From Fusarium oxysporum f. sp. lycopersici 4287 (taxonomy: Eukaryota; Ascomycota; Sordariomycetes; Hypocreales; Nectriaceae): DNA of 64,000 nt. The notes under the pieces are model-generated. The model made no database searches. It was not told the DNA's origin and was given only the letters and a program-made list of their open reading frames with translations. The DNA lies in the NCBI RefSeq assembly GCF_000149955.1, contig NC_030986.1, positions 6,075,054-6,139,053 of the forward strand, given 5' to 3'. Shown piece after piece: positions 10,505 to 21,734 of the stretch (positions are counted from its first letter, which is position 1; each line of letters opens with the position of its first letter). The position numbers and the translations under genes were made by a program.

Positions 10505-11850
10505 CAGCCAATGATCTCGCGCGCGAACGCGTAGAGGAGTACAATACCAAGTTGGCGGTCTTCCAGGCCTTCTGCGCCAAGCTTGAAGAAGCTGCTTAAC
10601 AATTCACTACCGGACTGCAACGACGTTTCGCTTAACAGTTTGCCGATAGCTTCCTTGACTCCTGGAGTCGAGAGCTCTCTAGTACCGGGCCTGCTTCCAA
10701 GTCCACCTACAGCAGCGTTGCCACTGCCTCGCCCCCTACAGCCTGTGGTCATCTAATCCATTAACAACAACGTCGCCGACAAACAGATCCACCTTATTGC
10801 CAGGGGCAACCAACGACCATCGCCCTACCGGGAGAATACCTCTGTGTCTTCATCCGTCTAGAAGCCGGCGCTCCGGCCAGAGCTCAGAGTAACTACGCCA
10901 TCCGAACCCTTATCCGTGAAAAACTCGGCAACATCTCAAACAATATTCGGCAGGTTTTCCAAGTAAGGTCTGGATGGGCCGTCCAGACCGCTGACCCTGA
11001 AACACGCGACTATCTGGTAGAAAAGCAAGCCGAGTGAGCAGCTGAACTACGGGCTACGACAGTAGAAACTAACAAAGGATGGTTCACCTATGTGATCTCG
11101 GACTTTCCTCGAAGACTGGCCGACTTCTATGGCAATGAGGTCGATAGTGACAGCATTATCAGCGATGGGATAGAGATACAGACAGGGCTCAAGCCTGTTG
11201 ACATACGTCCATCGCGACAAGTCTTAGACAACCCCTTGACTAAGACCCTGGTTGTGTCTTTTCTGAAGCCGACCAAGAGATACTGATCTCCCTTTGGCAG
11301 CCGCGCGGCCAGGCCGATCGATAAGACTGACCGCCTCAGACAGTGTGAAACATGCTGGGACTACCACTCCGTTCGCCACTGCCATAGACAGCCAGTCTGT
11401 CAACGCTGTGGTAAGACGGGCTATACCATGGACGACTGTACTGCACCAGAACAATGTATCAACTGCTTAGGCCCTCACGCGGCCGGCTTTCGTAAGTGTC
11501 CAGCTCGGCTGAGGAAGGTGCACGGGGTCTTCAGCCGACTCACTAAAGCGCAACGAGAACATGTCCGGGCGGTCGGCGCGGAGACGTACCGACAACGCCA
11601 ACCCGGAACCGCAAATGGAACCCAACAAGACGCAGCTGAGCTGCAAAGGATAATACTGCACTATATGAGCAGCCGAGTGCATCATACTCCCAGCCTAGCT
11701 GCATCAGGAGCACCGTCGTGCATAATGGTGGCCACAACCCCCCTCGTGGGCGACAAAGCGGAGGAGGAACCCGAACATCCTAGACCAGGTTCATTCAGAA
11801 AACGTCACATAGTTCTTATCACCCGCCCTCAGGACCAGAAATAGATACTC
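10505..11850 (+). pseudogene. LINE ORF1 relic with zinc knuckles (family A)
   Basis: One frame with several internal stops reads the nucleic-acid-binding ORF1 of a fungal LINE: ERVEEYNTKLAVFQAFC near the start, SNYAIRTLIREKLGNIS, ETNKGWFTYVISDFPRRLA (11070-11120), EIQTGLKPVDIRP, and then CETCWDYHSVRHCHRQPVC, CQRCGKTGYTMDDC and CINCLGPHAAGFRKCP, three Cys-rich knuckles of the CCHC type. Stops (TAA, TGA, TAG at several places before 11090 and one at 11284-11286) are mostly single C-to-T steps from Arg, Gln or Trp codons. A second copy of the same family lies at 49560-50480 on the other strand. No endonuclease or reverse transcriptase follows, so the element is truncated at the 3' side. Confidence 0.75.
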
Positions 11851-13140
11851 GCAGACACGAAAGAACGACAGGAAGCCGCTCAGGATCTTTCAGGCTGACG
11901 TCGTGTGCGTGGGGTTATATATGCACGACTTCGTGACCGATAGCATTAATTTTCAGCATCTCGTATTAGTTATGCTTAATGGTTGATCTATGGTATCTTT
12001 TCACGCATCTTCATTGAGATGTTTCTGGTTCATTACACACCGCCGACCGTTTTCCCGGGAACGCATTTACGACATCTTTAGGCCATTTCAGACTCTTGAA
12101 GCAACGGTTTGTCCGCGTCGGGCTTCAGCATGTAGAAGACGGGACTGCTAATGTCGGTGGCACGACCCTGGAACTTGCGATGGTCATTAATTAAAACAGA
12201 TGACAGCAAGAAACGCACAAACAGACGTTCGACGCCCGCCATGGCTCCAAGACAGAGTTTATATAATGTCATAAGATCGAGTGAACACATCACGGTGCCA
12301 TCCAGAGTGGACGCTTTGGAGAATAATAGCAAATAGCTTGAAACTAATAATAGCCGTTGAGTTGGGGGTGCCCTCCAATTTCCCTGCATTTTGGAGTGAG
12401 GCCATGCAGATCCACATTTTGAGATAGGTGAAGAAGCGTTTTTCATTCGCTCCTACGATTATGCGTTCATAATGGTACGTGGGAGATGAGGCCTACGGAG
12501 AAGGTGCTTCTGGTCTGGACACTCGTCTGTGCCCCCATTCGGCATCTTCCGGAGTGGCGATGGGTCTGGAAATCCTCTCTGCAGTGTCTCGTTGCAAAAC
12601 CCATTCGGTGTGTCCTAAATCGTCCAAGCACAATCACATGCCTGCGCAGATCATAAACCGCCCATCAATTCCCCACCTTCGCAGCCTCATTGGTGTATAA
12701 GAACCTCGAGACTCGGAGATACGGGGTGATAACTAACTGCCGGACTCTGAAACCATCGGCAGATTGGCCAATGATGACCGCATAATGCCGAGCGTGACCA
12801 GCCCTCCACCAACGGTGGGTGCTGATCAGGTAAGCAGAAAACCTGGGGTCCAGGGACTTTACTTGGCCCGAGACAAGGGACACTCTGTGTTTGATTTTTC
12901 ACACTTGCGAAAACGTACCCATTTCATCTGACTGACACATGCTTATGACGCATGAATGACTACCTTTTTGATGCGGGGAAAACGACCATCAAGCTCCTGC
13001 ATGAAGGACAGGCAAGTTTTCCCAAGACTTATAAGATGCCATATTTCGTGGAATAGAAGGCAACTCAAGCGCCGGGCCATCTTCCAGCCAGAACATATTT
13101 GGGAGGACAAACACAGAGAAATAACACCGCAAACGCAACC
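11851..13140. other. Intergenic region, no supported gene
   Basis: Only short open frames on both strands without recognisable domains (the longest, on the minus strand at 12078-12446, is listed under rejected items). The last 40 bases are the A-rich leader of the dehydrogenase gene. Confidence 0.3.
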
Positions 13141-13892
13141 ATGGACTCTGCCAAAGAGACTGCCAAAGAGACCTTCCACAAGGTCATCCATCCTAGTATG
13201 GACCCAAGCAAGAACACTCAACAGCCGGCCAGCACCGGCCTCGAGCGAGACCTGGAGCCCAAGCCGCAAAAGGTTCACCTACCATCCGAAGGCGAAGACA
13301 TTGTGTACACGCCATCGGGTAAGCTCGCGGGGAAGAAGGCTTTTATCACCGGAGGAGTCTCCGGCATCGGCCGTGCGGTAGCCATCCTGTTCGCTATGGA
13401 GGGCGCTACCGTGGCCATTGTCTATCTCCCGCCCGAGGAAGAGGACGCACAGCACACCAAGACCCAGGTAGAGAAGAACGGCGGGCAGGTCATCCTCATC
13501 CCCAGCGATCTGTCCTTGTCGATTAACTGCAAGGATGTCGCAAAGCGGGCTGTAGAAGCGCTCGGCGGGATCGATATCTTTGTTAACAACGCTGCCACTA
13601 GGCAGGAGCAAGGAGATATTTGTGACATTTCCGAGTGAGTATCCATCAACCAGTCATTCAGAGGGGCATATTCATAACAAACGTTGTGACAACAGGGAGC
13701 TGTGGGCGTCCACTTTCCGCGTCAATTTGGACTCGTACTTCCATCTTACCAAGTACGTGTTGCCACATTTGTCTAAGGGCGGCGTGATCATCAATAGTGC
13801 GTCTGTGGACTCCTATATCGGCGTCCCCAGCCGACTCGACTATGCGACGAGCAAGGGCGCCGTGGTTGCCTTCACTCGTGCACTCTCTTTGT
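13141..13892 (+). pseudogene. Short-chain dehydrogenase/reductase, C-terminus replaced
   Basis: Exons 13141-13634 and 13696-13892 with a 61-base intron (GTGAGT...CAACAG). This is a Rossmann-fold NAD(P)-dependent oxidoreductase. Seen: an N-terminal extension of about 55 residues, the cofactor loop FITGGVSGIGRA, NNAA, the catalytic Asn in FRVNLDSYFHLTK, the Ser in INSASVDSY and the YATSK Tyr/Lys pair. The extended N-terminus and motifs resemble the YhdF/YghA-like group of SDRs; the substrate is unknown. After FTRALS the family would continue with roughly 80 residues including the substrate-binding NAVAPG region, but the sequence changes to unrelated OrsD-like material in the same frame. All catalytic residues survive but the C-terminal lid is gone, so it is probably inactive. 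The start was set at ATGGACTCT, which has a good context and directly precedes the conserved region. Confidence 0.85.
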
Positions 13893-14365
13893 TCTTGGCT
13901 AAATGTGACTTCATAGAGGGTATCCGATCCTCTTGGTGCCTTCGCAACTTTATTAATATAACAGGCCTCGCGACGTATACGGATGCTATTGTCACATTGT
14001 GGCCGAGTCAGCTCCAAAAGCTCGAGAGTCTCGGCTTGTACTACAATTCGCCAGAGCCAGCAATAATTTGCATCGAATGCAGCTTCGCCATTAACCCTAC
14101 GCGCGCGCCGCGTCACCCAGGCGACAAGCATCATATACCTAAGTCTGCCCGCCGTGGTTTGAAGCCTCTAATCTATTCTCTCAATCTTCCAAACCCAGAG
14201 ACACTTCCACTGCGACCAAACGGCTCGCCGCCACACCCAAACCTTACGGTATACAAGGGTTCAGCCTCTAAACATTGTGGTCTTCGCTCTATCAGCGAAA
14301 AGGTCTTACTAGCCCATGCGAAGACAAAGCACAGCAAAGAGATCAAGCTCGCAGCTCGGCGATGA
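13893..14365 (+). pseudogene. OrsD-like (DUF3505-type) zinc-finger segment fused in frame to the SDR
   Basis: The open frame of the SDR continues to a stop at 14363-14365. From about 14010 it reads a Cys/His domain: KLESLGLYYNSPEPAIIC with a CIECSFAI pair, then RHPGDKHHIP, SARRGLKPLIYSLNL, a CGL pair and a late H-x-KTKHSKEI. The spacing (CxxC, then H...H, a proline-rich middle, then a second Cys/His set) is that of the OrsD/DUF3505 domain found in many large fungal repeat-associated proteins. The same domain recurs at 61290-61530, which has a matching SRYYNLPEAAIIC start. The first 30 or so codons after the junction are not recognised. I infer a piece of a mobile or subtelomeric gene that landed in the SDR. 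Confidence 0.6.
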
Positions 14366-14450
14366 CTCCTTCGCAGCGACAAGCTTGTGGCTAGAGCGTA
14401 CAAGATGACAAATCACATACAAAAATGTCCGGCGAGACATCCTACAGGCA

Positions 14451-15350
14451 ATGACACGCCTCCGAGTAGAGGAAGCTAAACGGTCGGTGGAGCGTCTGCA
14501 ATCGAAAGGTACAACCGTCAACGCTGACGAGACCGTGGCCATGATGATCCACACTGACCAGGTTGAGAGGAAGATCAGCGAGGGCACTGGGTACCTGCAC
14601 TGCTTCCGGGGACGAGTTAATCTCCGTAGGACTGAGATTGCATGCCTGACCTGGATCTGCCAGACCATCTGTGGTTCCTCCTTCATGGGCAATTCGACAT
14701 ATTTCTACGAGCAGGCTGGTCTTGCAGATTCTTCCGCTTTCGACCTGACGATCGCCCAATTCGCCCTGGGTTTTATTGGTACGGTGCTGTCCTGGCCGTT
14801 GATGGCCCGGGTAGGTCGCCGCAAGATCTACGTATGGGGCCTCTTCCTCCTTACTGTGATCCTCTTCGTCACCGGATGCCTAGGCATTCCTCCAAAGGCA
14901 GCTAGTCGCTCCTGGGGAATCGGATCACTGCTTCTTGTTTACACTTTCACCTATGACATCACAGTCGGCCCCGTCTGTTACTCCCTCGTCGCTGAGCTGC
15001 CGTCGTCGAGACTTCGCCAAAGAACGATTGTGTTAGCGCGAAATGCCTACAACATCGTTGGGGTTGCATACACTAATATCATCGGCTTATATTCGCTGAA
15101 CCCAACGGCATGGAACTGGGGAGCTAAATCGGCATTCTTCTGGGCCGGTAACTGCGCTTTGTGTTTTGTTTGGGCTTATTTCCGACTCCCAGAGCCCAAG
15201 GACCGCTCTTATGCAGAGCTGGACATGCTATTCGATCAGGGCGTCTCCGCGAGGAAGTTTGCAACGACCTATGTCAATCCTTATGAAACCGAACGACGAT
15301 CCGGCCAAGATTCTGATTCCAAGGGGAAGGTTATGAGTCATGTTGAGTGA
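14451..15350 (+). pseudogene. Alpha-glucoside/hexose MFS transporter, C-terminal half
   Basis: The ATG-to-stop frame of 299 residues starts in the central cytosolic loop (VEEAKRSVERL, NADETVAMMIHT) and continues through helices 7-12: RRTEIACLTWICQTICG, SWPLMARVGRRKIYVWG (the sugar-porter GRR motif), VGPVCYSLVAELPSSRLR and FRLPEPKDRSYAELD (the PET/E-K-T-like end). These are features of fungal maltose/alpha-glucoside permeases. The N-terminal six helices, about 290 residues, are missing; homology begins at about 14466, shortly after the OrsD-like segment ends. A half-transporter is not expected to work. The tail is undamaged, so the loss is fairly recent or the fragment is neutral. Confidence 0.85.
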
Positions 15351-15952
15351 TTAGTTGATGTGTATATGTACCCGGCACATGGAATGTCGCGGTTCCAAGA
15401 TTTTTGTCAGGCCATCTATTGACCCTGTCTATGGAGATTCAGACTAGATGGAGAAGATCGTTCGGACGTTCTGGACAGTTTGGGGTTTAACGCATGCGGA
15501 TGATATGATAGTTTACATTTACGAGTTTGAAATTTAGTTACTATTTGATTCTTATAACATGTCCTCTAAAAAAGAAAACAAGATGCAGCAAGTACATCGC
15601 ATCGATTATCCAAATAGGGAGGAATCCCTTAGACCCCTGCGAATAAAAACATAATTTATCAATTTCTATTTCATTTCATTTTATTTCTAGCTGATAAATA
15701 AGCTAGTAAAGCTTTATTAGTTAATTAATTTATACCTAAAACTAATAAGAAATAATTACTAATATATATACCTAATAAATAAGAAATAAAACAAGAGCTA
15801 AATAACTTACTATTATTTAAAGCCAGGCTATTATAGCTCGCAATCATAGGGGCAGCCTATTACATACTAAGTGTAATTTTACAAAAGTTATCTAAAAGAG
15901 ACTGATAGCCTAATTAGTTCAATAAGATCCTATTATCTGCTTATTCTATTAA
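15351..15952. other. AT-rich spacer between convergent genes
   Basis: From about 15540 the sequence becomes strongly AT-rich (TTAATTAATTTATACC, TAATATATATACC) and looks RIP-worn. It lies between the 3' ends of the transporter fragment and the receptor gene. I see no gene. Confidence 0.4.
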
Positions 15953-17180
15953 TTAATCCTCAATCCTTTCCCGTCTCTGCCGGGAAACCTTCCAAGATTG
16001 TATAGAGCGTCGAAACTGCTCATTATAGCCATAAGTGATTGCATGTACCAGCCCAATGTATTGTGTAGAAGCCAGGAAGGCGACGAGCCATGGCGGTGAT
16101 TTACCTTTAATTTCAATGAATCGGTTGACCACTCCGGGAGTCCAGAGGATAAGGTATCCTAGTGGATAGCCGTTCAGCAACATCATTCTCCGTAGGTTCG
16201 GCAACGCTCTGTTCCACGCCGGTTGTCTTATGGCAGCAGCCGAGGCATTGGAAGAATCAGGCTCCGGGTTGCTGTAACAGTGAGCTTGGTTGCTCATGGG
16301 TGCTGTAGACGATGAACTGGCTGCATCATTCACGGTTCCGAGTTCATAAGCAACGGTAAGTGACGAGACTTTCATGATTGGCGGCCAAGCTGGAGTAGTG
16401 GCGTGCTGATTGCACAAGGCTGTGTCTGTCGTGGTTATATTTGTTCCGTCAGAAGAAGCCCCTGAGACCCCGAAACGTCCAAACGTCCGTTTGAGCTGGA
16501 AATACACCGTAGTATAAATGCCCATGACCAAGAAGAATATGCAGAGGCGCCATCCAAAGGACAAGCTCCAGCGTAGGATAGGATACTTCGCTTGAATCCA
16601 GCACCAGTTGCCGCCCACCGGGCCATATGCTTGTAGTCCTAGGGCGGTGAAGCCTTGCAAAACAGTGAGTGTCAACTGCAGTCCATGTTAGAAAAATCAC
16701 ATACTGGTAATGATCCCTGGTATCCATGCACAAAGGCATATTAACATAACACTCCGCAATGACGAATCCTGTAGTAGATAGGCCTTTTGCACGGTGAGTA
16801 GAACCGTTATTGATATAAATAATATGTTAAAGTCAATCGTCTGCACTGTGAGTTGGCCCACCCACGCATTCGCGGTACATTGCCCTTTGGTTAGAACTTG
16901 GTCAAGTGGGCCATACTTAAGTGCCAGACTGCCTGATATAGTATTATTTATCATATCTGCCAAGTCTTGAGCCGGTTGTTAGAAGCCCATAAATGGTCAA
17001 CCTTTCGATGGTGCCCGTACCGCATAATAGGAGATTGATAATAAGGGCGTGGCGAACGTGTCGACGTGTAGGAGGAGATATCGCATGCAGGCTCAGCACT
17101 ACTACTATGGCTATGGTTGACAACACAGATCCTACCAAGGTAGGCACTGTAATAGCCAGGTCGACGTGCGATGATGACAT
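15953..17180 (-). CDS. Seven-helix receptor, cAMP-receptor-like GPCR
   Basis: Exons 17180-17021, 16956-16705 and 16653-15953, giving 370 residues, with introns of 64 and 51 bases (GT/AG). This is a plasma-membrane receptor that would signal through a heterotrimeric G protein. Seen in order: a TM1 stretch after MSSSHVDLAITV, RRHVRHALIINLLL into TM2, DMINNTISG, the extracellular Cys of GQCTANAWVGQ, TM3 (QTIDFNILFISITVLLTV), TM5 with GPVGGNWCWI just before it, a long Ser/Thr-rich third intracellular loop of about 120 residues, then NLRRMMLLNGYPLGYLILW and a short basic tail. The order and the GNWCWI motif fit fungal receptors related to Dictyostelium cAMP receptors and Git3-like sensors; the ligand is unknown. 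The second intron is supported because only the 51-base choice joins IIT to SFTALGL in frame. No defect seen. Confidence 0.85.
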
Positions 17181-18558
17181 CCTGGATGCCGGGTGATGGA
17201 TCAACAGCAGACGGGGTAGGCTTAATCCTACACAGCTTATAAAGTAGCATCCAAACGTGGAGATTTCGCATAGACTAGCGGTGATTTGAAAGTCTGCGAC
17301 ACTTATGAGTTGTAGGTTAACTTAATATACGGCTGTAACTTGCGCTAAACCAGAGACATCTAGCTCTCTTTAAACTAGCCTTCCTTATCTACAGGGTTAT
17401 ATACGAGTCAGTAGCAGCATACCGTCCCCTACCGCCCTGAAGATGCGGCCGCAACTTACGCTAGTGTGTGCCGATCGTCCCGCTAAGTACATGATAGCCA
17501 ATTCAAGAGCCTATTATTAGATGCTATCAGCAGCAACATAGCCATACATAAGATCACGCAGATCCTTCGCAACACATTTCAATACTCTATTACAGTCCCT
17601 CTCGCAGAAAGCTGCCACAGGGAACCATCCTTCCAGTCGCTTGGCGGACTGGGCAATCCACGCATTGCCAGGGAGGGCAATTAAAGAATCGTCCAACATA
17701 CAAGATAAGCGAGTGGTACGTTGCCGCAAAAATGTGATATTCTCTGTCGTTGCTAAGGATCTGGGCATTTTAGCGCAACAAAGAGCCCTGTAAGCCTAGC
17801 TTCCTACTTTCCAAGATGCGTCTCGAGTTGATCATTAGAGTTATCTCAGCCTCGTGAATACCTATGTGTTTCTGCAACCCCTTTCGTCCCTGCCAGAGAT
17901 AATCGTCCTTTGAAAATATGTGCTTCGATGAATTTACTTCTATTCACCTTTCTACTACAAATGGGAACCTGGGTAGGGCTCAACCCAGTAGGTGGGCTAT
18001 CGTGACAATCTCTGGAAATATGTCAAGTTCCCAGTTAATAACTCACTAATTAAAGACAGCCATTCTTTGTCTAGGAAAAAATCATCTCTGAGGCTGAAAT
18101 CTCATGGCATTACGACGCTGAAACCTGCTTCGACAGCCCGGAATTGACCCCTCCCCCCCGCCCAGATACCAGAATGGTAGAAGCGGCATACCCTTCCCGG
18201 GGCCCCTGAGTGACACCTCCCAGAGAGTAGGGTTGCAGCTTATCAACTACCTCGGGGTTAATCCTTGTAGATAGTAGGGGTTGAGGGTTGTGAAACTAAC
18301 TAGCTGATAACTAGAGGGAATAAGCTTTAGGCTAGTGATTACAGGTGATCAAAACACGGCATCTTTTCGGACGAGATAAGCTTTTGGAACCGCCGCCACG
18401 CAATCAGCCACTTAGCCCGACGGGAGTTTGGGAGGGAGTTTACTGAGTCGCAAAAATCGCAAACACGTTTAATTGGTGCGCATTATAGTCACTGCAAGAA
18501 CTACTTACATGTCGGAGACCGACGTTGGTGCCGCATCTTGCAGTTGATAACTTTACTC
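17181..18558. other. Intergenic region with one small possible gene
   Basis: Apart from the 83-residue minus-strand frame at 17517-17768 I see no gene. There is a C-rich run near 18150. The end abuts a Tc1-type terminal repeat. Confidence 0.3.
17517..17768 (-). CDS. Small hypothetical protein (83 residues)
   Basis: An ATG-started frame that is not recognised. It has no signal peptide or membrane segment; the composition is ordinary, with Cys at four positions and a stretch NAWIAQSAKRLEGWFPVAAF that looks like normal globular coding sequence. It stands alone 340 bases beyond the receptor start, in the same direction. It might equally be the surviving exon of a decayed gene. Confidence 0.25.
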   Translation of the reverse strand: MPRSLATTENITFLRQRTTRLSCMLDDSLIALPGNAWIAQSAKRLEGWFPVAAFCERDCNRVLKCVAKDLRDLMYGYVAADSI

Positions 18559-18560
18559 TA

Positions 18561-19345
18561 CAGTCCCGTGCAAAAGTTCCGACACATCCGAGGTCCGGAC
18601 CCCGCTTTCAATTAAACATCAACATCAACACCACAACTTCATCGCGTTATTTCTATAGGAAAAGATGCCTTGAATACGGCAAAAAACACATCATTCTCCT
18701 TGCAAAAGAACGAGGTTTGTAACGATGTACGAATCAGGTGTTTGCGTGCAGGATATCGCAGACAGTGAGGGGCTAAGTCGGCATGCGATCTACGGAGTCA
18801 TTCGACGGTACCATCACCAACAATCAGCAAAAGATTTACCTCGCTCTGGAAGGCCATCACGACTATCAGATATAGATAAAAATCATATCAAAGTACTCAT
18901 TGGAAGAAATGCTTTTATCTCATACCAAGAAATAATTGATTGCGCCAGTTTGAACTGCAAAAGAAGCACAATTCGTCGTTGGCTTATCAATCAGAAGATA
19001 CAACACAAGCTTGCACTTCGACGCCCGTTTCTCAGCGAAGAAAGTGCTCAATTGAGAAAAGCTTTCTGTGACAAATATCGTCATGAAGGTGAGTCTTTTT
19101 GGTATAGTTGGTGGTTTTCTGATGAGGTCTCTATCGACCGTACAGACGGTGACTATACCAAGTGGTCATTTTACTCTGCTGTAAGTCTAGCCCCTTCTAT
19201 TTCAGAAGCTTCTTTTGACAACACCACAGGGTGAGAGACTCCATCAAGATAAAGTGCAGCCCTGTAGACGGCCTGGTAGACATTCTCAGATGTTCTTTGG
19301 TGCAATTCACTATGATAAGCCGTCTAGGATCGTCCCTAGTAGTCA
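18561..19345 (+). pseudogene. Tc1-type transposase, 3'-truncated, with an intron
   Basis: A Tc1-like inverted-repeat start, CAGTCCCGTGCAAAAGT, lies at 18561 next to a TA dinucleotide. The transposase then reads MYESGVCVQDIADSEGLSRH (helix-turn-helix), RSGRPSRLS (GRPR-type linker), the first catalytic Asp in FSDEVSIDR and, after a 50-base intron (GTAAGT at about 19181 to CACAG at 19229), GERLHQDKVQPCRRPGRHS. A stop breaks the N-terminus at about 18720. Homology ends near 19345, so the second and third acidic residues and the right terminal repeat are lost where the LINE at 19390 begins. Family assignment is firm; the element is dead. Confidence 0.75.
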
Positions 19346-19389
19346 GACAGACAGACAGATCTATTACGCCCGGTAGGCCACCGCCCATA

Positions 19390-21060
19390 GGACTCTAAAA
19401 ACTAAAAATACATACATTTCGCCAATTCATGTCTTGATCTCGCAGAGCCCCTATGTTTCCCGCCTTGTTCTTTGTCTCTTCATTGTTCTCCTAGATCCCC
19501 GTATCGGTTAGTGGTAGCAGATCAACTTGAAGCCCAATTCCTCCAAGTGTTCAGTTTCCTATCTTCGGCGGCTGAAGCGGTGCCTACTTCTGGTTGTCCA
19601 GGGTAGTGGTTGTCGGTAGGTATAATTTTATGGTCGATAGGTTAGTAGTGATGTTGTTGTCATCTCTGTTCCAGGCGACCTGTGGCGATCGCGAAACGGA
19701 TTGTGGCTCGTACTGTTTCCATGTTCGGTGTCCACTTTTGTCCGTCTGATGCAGCTTTGCCCCCCAAATGAAAGGAGAGGTTGCCGCGCTTTTCCTCTAC
19801 GCATTGAAGCATTATCTCCTTGCGCTGTGCCATCCATTTTACACATCGGAAGAGGAAGTGCTCTACTGTTTCTTTTGCTTGCCCGCATGGGCATTCATCG
19901 GTCGCTGCTGCTCCGATTTGATACAGGTAGCCATTCAGTCGTGCCAACCCGGTTCTGAGTTGTGCCAGCACGCTGGCTTCCTTCCACGGTAGCTGATCGT
20001 ACAATAGCCGAGTATGTTTACCAGGCAGAGCTGAGTCCACCTTTCTCGAATGTCTGCCAACTCCGTCTGGTAGTTTCCTCTTCCTTCGCAAGTCTGCTCT
20101 CATTCGACTGAGAATTGTCGTCTTTGCTTTGCTTGTTCCTATGCGTGGTGTGACGTACGGCTCTGTTGCGTGGCGGGCTGACATCTTGGCTATCCTCTGG
20201 ATTTTGAGCTCACTGTCAGATGGTAGCCAGATGAGCCTAACTCTATTCATGTCTCCTTTGAGCTTTTCTATAGCATCGTATATCTCCCGAATGTGCCCCT
20301 GGCCCGATTGCTGGCGAGGGTTACCTATAGCTTGTGCCGCCGATCTGTTACTCGTCAAAATCACTACAACCCGATACTTCATCTCTGGCAGATATTTGAG
20401 ACCACGAGCGATGGCTGCTAGTTCGGCGGTGTACGGGTTGTGTTCTTCCGTCGTCCCTAGCGTGACCGAGAAGGTCTCGATAATCTTGCCGGCCCTCGCT
20501 AAGGATATAGGGATTCGAACGGTTCCTCCCATGCCGACCAGATCGTTTCTCGCCGAGCTGCTTGTCGCTATTCTTACTGCCCATCCTGCTTTGGCTAACT
20601 CTTTGATCTTGTCGTCTTCTTCCCCTTCCTGTCCGCTCAACGTGGCTTGCATGCGTTCTTCCCACGGGGCGAGGGCGAACGGCTACGAAAGCATGGAGGC
20701 TGTGTCGAGGTAATCCTCGAGTTCTCTCCAAGCCAGGCTGGCAAGACCTGGACAACGATACCAGGGTCGACTTACGGCGCTTCGTAGTCGTCACGCGTGC
20801 GCCCTGGTCGTGCGATCGCAGTTTGCACCTTAAGCTCGCCGCAGACAGCACTTCTAGGGACGACATCGCGCCGCAGCGCCTCAGGTGCGAGCTGAGCCTA
20901 GATCCTGTCCTCTTGGCCGACCGACATGCGCGTCCGTCCTCTCCGGCCAGTGTACAGACTCCTTGAAGACATCGACAGACGACCAACAGTGCCCCTGGCA
21001 CTGGCCCGGTTGCGAGCCGGACTCGATCCTTCCTCCGGTCCCCATACACTGCCACGGCCC
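19390..21060 (-). pseudogene. Tad-type LINE, 3' portion (RNase H and C-terminal zinc motif)
   Basis: The best frame (20652-19660) reads the end of LINE ORF2. It contains an RNase H-like region with HNPYTAELAAIARGLKYLP, the Asp-x-Ser replaced by SNRSAAQAI, and IWLPSD, then ALPGKHTRLLYDQLPWKEA, LRTGLARLNGYL and a final CPCGQAKETVEHFLFRC motif typical of Tad/I-group elements. Upstream to about 21060 the same protein continues only in broken frames (RELEDYLDTA, then the region before it). The 3' flank shares CTCCAAGTGTTCAG and TCCTATCTTC with the flank of the larger copy at 21735-27012, so both belong to one family. It is 5'-truncated, the usual fate of LINE copies. Confidence 0.8.
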
Positions 21061-21734
21061 ACCGGGTTGTCCGGGCGCGACCCCGGGCCCGACTTCCCGT
21101 TACAAGCAGAAGTCTCCTTCAGCCTGCCGACCATGTCTCGCAGCCAAGGCTCTGTCTACCACCACCCAGTTGGCGTGCTGGAAAAGTTGACCTTGTCCAC
21201 TAACCAACCCAGCCTCCCCGTATGTGTCATGCGTGCGGTGCGCTGTAGCCTGGCGGCCCGATCGTTGGGTGTTCCGTAACCACTTCGGTCTTAACGACTC
21301 CTTCAACAATCTGTTAACAACTTCCATTACACACAGGACGAACACTTAGGGAAGGGGATCCGCGCCTCGCGGTGTGCACTGCGGCCCTTTGGCATCACGT
21401 TCCAATGCCACCGTCCCAGAGCCGGTCTGGGTCCGAGGGTGCCCTGTCTTCTGTAGCTGCCAAAACGGCAGGAAGTCGGGTGGTTTTCATAACCAGTTCC
21501 CTCGACCGGTTTGATGACCGCACGGACGCGCCTGCTCCCTCGTGCGTGTTGTGGTGTTTGGTGGTAGAGTCGATGACGCGTCGTCAACGCGCGCGATCCA
21601 GACGATAACAACACAAATACTGCCGCACCACAACAACGGACCTCATAGGGCCTGTGGCTACGCTAAGCTATTCACGTATTCCCCGCTTTTCGTCCATTCT
21701 ACACGAAAGAAAGCCCTACTGCTCTTCCTGTTCT
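21061..21734. other. GC-rich stretch between two LINE copies
   Basis: No clear gene. Parts of the minus strand at 21060-21350 may be the badly frameshifted reverse-transcriptase thumb of the neighbouring LINE, but I cannot fix a frame. Confidence 0.3.

Noticed and set aside
12078..12446. Minus-strand ATG frame of 122 codons
   Set aside because: Ordinary composition but no domain, intron or signal I recognise, and no supporting context; not strong enough to call a gene.
20348..21055. Long minus-strand frame of 235 codons overlapping the LINE
   Set aside because: Arg/Ser/His-rich shadow of the LINE reading frame; the RNase H frame explains the region.
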